This document shows positions 7,631 to 8,128 of a stretch of 8,128 nucleotides of DNA, one piece after another (within the stretch, counting starts at the first letter, position 1; every line of letters starts with the position of its first letter). Below the pieces are notes generated by a model. It saw only the letters and a list, made by a program, of their open reading frames with translations, did not search any database and had not been told where the DNA came from. This DNA is from Actinomycetota bacterium (GTDB lineage Bacteria; Actinomycetota; Actinomycetes; Nanopelagicales; Nanopelagicaceae): assembly GCA_009699795.1 (NCBI GenBank), contig WLNK01000042.1, positions 1 to 8,128 on the forward strand, in the 5' to 3' direction. The translations under genes were made by a program, and so were the position numbers.

Positions 7631-7637
7631 TTTGGCC
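7622..7637 (+). terminator. Short hairpin spanning the RNase E/G stop codon, doubtful terminator
   Basis: GGCCAA (7622-7627) and TTGGCC (7632-7637) are perfect 6-bp inverted repeats with a TAAT loop that contains the stop codon. No T-run follows, so classic intrinsic termination is unlikely. It may protect the 3' end or be chance. The unit GGCCAAT also occurs as a direct repeat at 7622-7628 and 7634-7640. Confidence 0.3.
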
Positions 7638-7646
7638 AATCAGAAC

Positions 7647-7669
7647 GGCGCTTAAGCACGCCTCAATTT
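7647..7669 (+). terminator. Weak candidate terminator between the RNase E/G gene and rplU
   Basis: GGCG (7647-7650) and CGCC (7659-7662) can pair around an 8-nt loop, followed by TCAATTT. The stem is only four pairs and the T-run is three bases, so it is a poor intrinsic terminator. It is noted because it lies at the expected place, just before the rplU promoter. Confidence 0.2.
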
Positions 7670-7697
7670 GACCCTAAGGGGACGCAATCCGTACCCT
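7668..7697 (+). promoter_or_regulatory. Promoter of the rplU-rpmA operon
   Basis: TTGACC (7668-7673) and TACCCT (7692-7697) are separated by 18 nt. The -35 matches the consensus at five of six bases. TACCCT is a -10 form often seen in actinobacterial housekeeping promoters. Initiation near 7703-7706 would leave a leader of about 50 nt before the GTG of rplU. It is the strongest promoter-like element in the window and fits a highly expressed ribosomal protein operon. Confidence 0.7.
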
Positions 7698-7700
7698 TAG
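7674..7700 (+). repeat. Inverted repeat within the rplU promoter
   Basis: CTAAGGG (7674-7680) and CCCTTAG (7694-7700) are perfect 7-bp inverted repeats with a 13-nt spacer. The left arm is also part of an odd palindrome CCCTAAGGG (7672-7680) that overlaps the last two bases of the -35; the right arm overlaps the -10. A second, shorter pair, GACGC (7681-7685) and GCGTC (7700-7704), interleaves with it. It could be a protein-binding site; chance similarity is not excluded. Confidence 0.5.
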
Positions 7701-7745
7701 CGTCTGCCCGTAGGAACTAGATGGACTTACTGGCCTAATCGAACT

Positions 7746-7749
7746 GGAG
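7746..7749 (+). promoter_or_regulatory. Ribosome binding site that selects the GTG start of rplU
   Basis: GGAG lies 6 nt upstream of GTG at 7756. Starting there gives (M)YAIVKAGGRQ, the standard L21 N-terminus, so GTG is the start even though no ATG precedes it nearby in frame. Confidence 0.8.
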
Positions 7750-7755
7750 CAGAAC

Positions 7756-8070
7756 GTGTACGCAATCGTTAAAGCTGGCGGACGCCAGGAGAAAGTCACC
7801 GTTGGTGAAACCATCACTGTTGATCGCATTGATTCAGCAGTTGGTTCAACTGTGTCTTTTCCAGCCGTACTCGTCGTAGATGGCGCTGCTGTTACAACTG
7901 ATCCAAAAGTTCTAAGCGGTGTAAAAGTTACTGGCGAAATCATTGACGAAGTTAAGGGTCCAAAGATCGACATCCTTCGTTACATGAACAAGACCGGTTA
8001 CCGTCGTCGTCAAGGTTTTCGTGCACAGCACACTCGAGTAAAGATCACCGCAATCAGCGGTGCTAAGTAA
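7756..8070 (+). CDS. rplU: 50S ribosomal protein L21
   Basis: Component of the large ribosomal subunit that binds 23S rRNA. The 104 residues are the usual length. The N-terminus YAIVKAGGRQ (2-11) and the C-terminal basic block VKGPKIDILRYMNKTGYRRR (66-85) are typical. The following GFRAQHTRV (87-95) corresponds to the family signature, usually G-H-R-Q-x-x-T or similar, with Phe and Ala instead of the commoner His and Gln. The gene starts with GTG and is preceded by its own promoter. rpmA follows after 11 nt, the almost universal L21-L27 pairing, so both are surely made from one transcript. The call is secure. Confidence 0.97.
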   Translation: MYAIVKAGGRQEKVTVGETITVDRIDSAVGSTVSFPAVLVVDGAAVTTDPKVLSGVKVTGEIIDEVKGPKIDILRYMNKTGYRRRQGFRAQHTRVKITAISGAK

Positions 8071-8081
8071 GGGGTTGAATA

Positions 8082-8128
8082 ATGGCAAGTAAGAAGGGTG
8101 TCTCCTCGACACGTAACGGTCGCGATTC
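8082..8128 (+). CDS. rpmA: 50S ribosomal protein L27, N-terminal fragment (cut by window end)
   Basis: Fifteen complete codons are visible, reading MASKKGVSSTRNGRD, with the next codon beginning TC (Ser). This matches the L27 N-terminus, commonly MAHKKGxxSTRNGRDS, whose basic tail reaches toward the peptidyl-transferase centre. The usual His3 is Ser here. AAGGGG at 8069-8074 lies 7 nt before the ATG and overlaps the end of the rplU stop. The rest of the gene, usually about 85 codons in all, lies beyond the window. Confidence 0.95.
   Translation, partial: MASKKGVSSTRNGRD

Noticed and set aside
7674..7973. 99-codon minus-strand open frame opposite the rplU promoter and gene
   Set aside because: It runs antisense to L21, which is unambiguous, and its Ser/Thr/Pro-rich translation resembles no family.
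1..8128. CRISPR array, insertion sequence, phage or defence genes
   Set aside because: No regularly spaced repeats, terminal inverted repeats, or transposase or integrase motifs are seen. All coding sequence belongs to conserved housekeeping genes with uniform composition.

Overview
The window is an ordinary, tightly packed stretch of a bacterial chromosome with all genes on the + strand. It reads, in order: mreB (3' part) - mreC - mreD - mrdA (PBP2) - rodA, then an intergenic region, rne/rng (RNase E/G family), another intergenic region, rplU (L21), and the first 15 codons of rpmA (L27). I found no mobile element, CRISPR array, tRNA, rRNA or broken gene.

Organism: I infer an actinobacterium. 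The elongasome cluster followed by RNase E/G and the L21-L27 pair matches actinobacterial gene order. The RNase E/G has the actinobacterial build: a long charged N-terminal extension, a central catalytic core and a short tail. PBP2 carries a Cys-Trp-x-Gly-Ser...Gln-Pro-Ile-Pro-Val segment and RodA a Pro-Glu-Gln-Gln-Thr-Asp-Phe segment, both of which I associate with actinobacterial homologues. By eye the base composition is in the mid-40s % GC, low for the phylum. With the short gaps and 0- to 4-base junctions, this suggests a streamlined lineage such as the freshwater acI group (Nanopelagicales). That placement is inference and was not tested.

Layout and function: positions 1-5405 encode the lateral wall-synthesis machine. 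MreB is the actin-like filament. MreC and MreD are the membrane scaffold. PBP2 is the transpeptidase and RodA the SEDS glycosyltransferase. mreC/mreD abut, and mreD/mrdA and mrdA/rodA overlap as ATGA, so they probably form one translationally coupled operon with mreB. Positions 5406-5527 hold a candidate promoter and a structured leader for the RNase gene. Positions 5528-7630 encode RNase E/G with all key catalytic, 5'-sensor and zinc-link residues. Positions 7631-7755 hold weak hairpins and a convincing promoter for rplU-rpmA, with an inverted repeat across its core elements.

No undescribed system is evident. The points most worth a second look are the possible autoregulatory leader of the RNase gene, the inverted repeat over the rplU promoter, the related Arg-run motifs at both ends of the RNase, and the compact rodA-rne junction.
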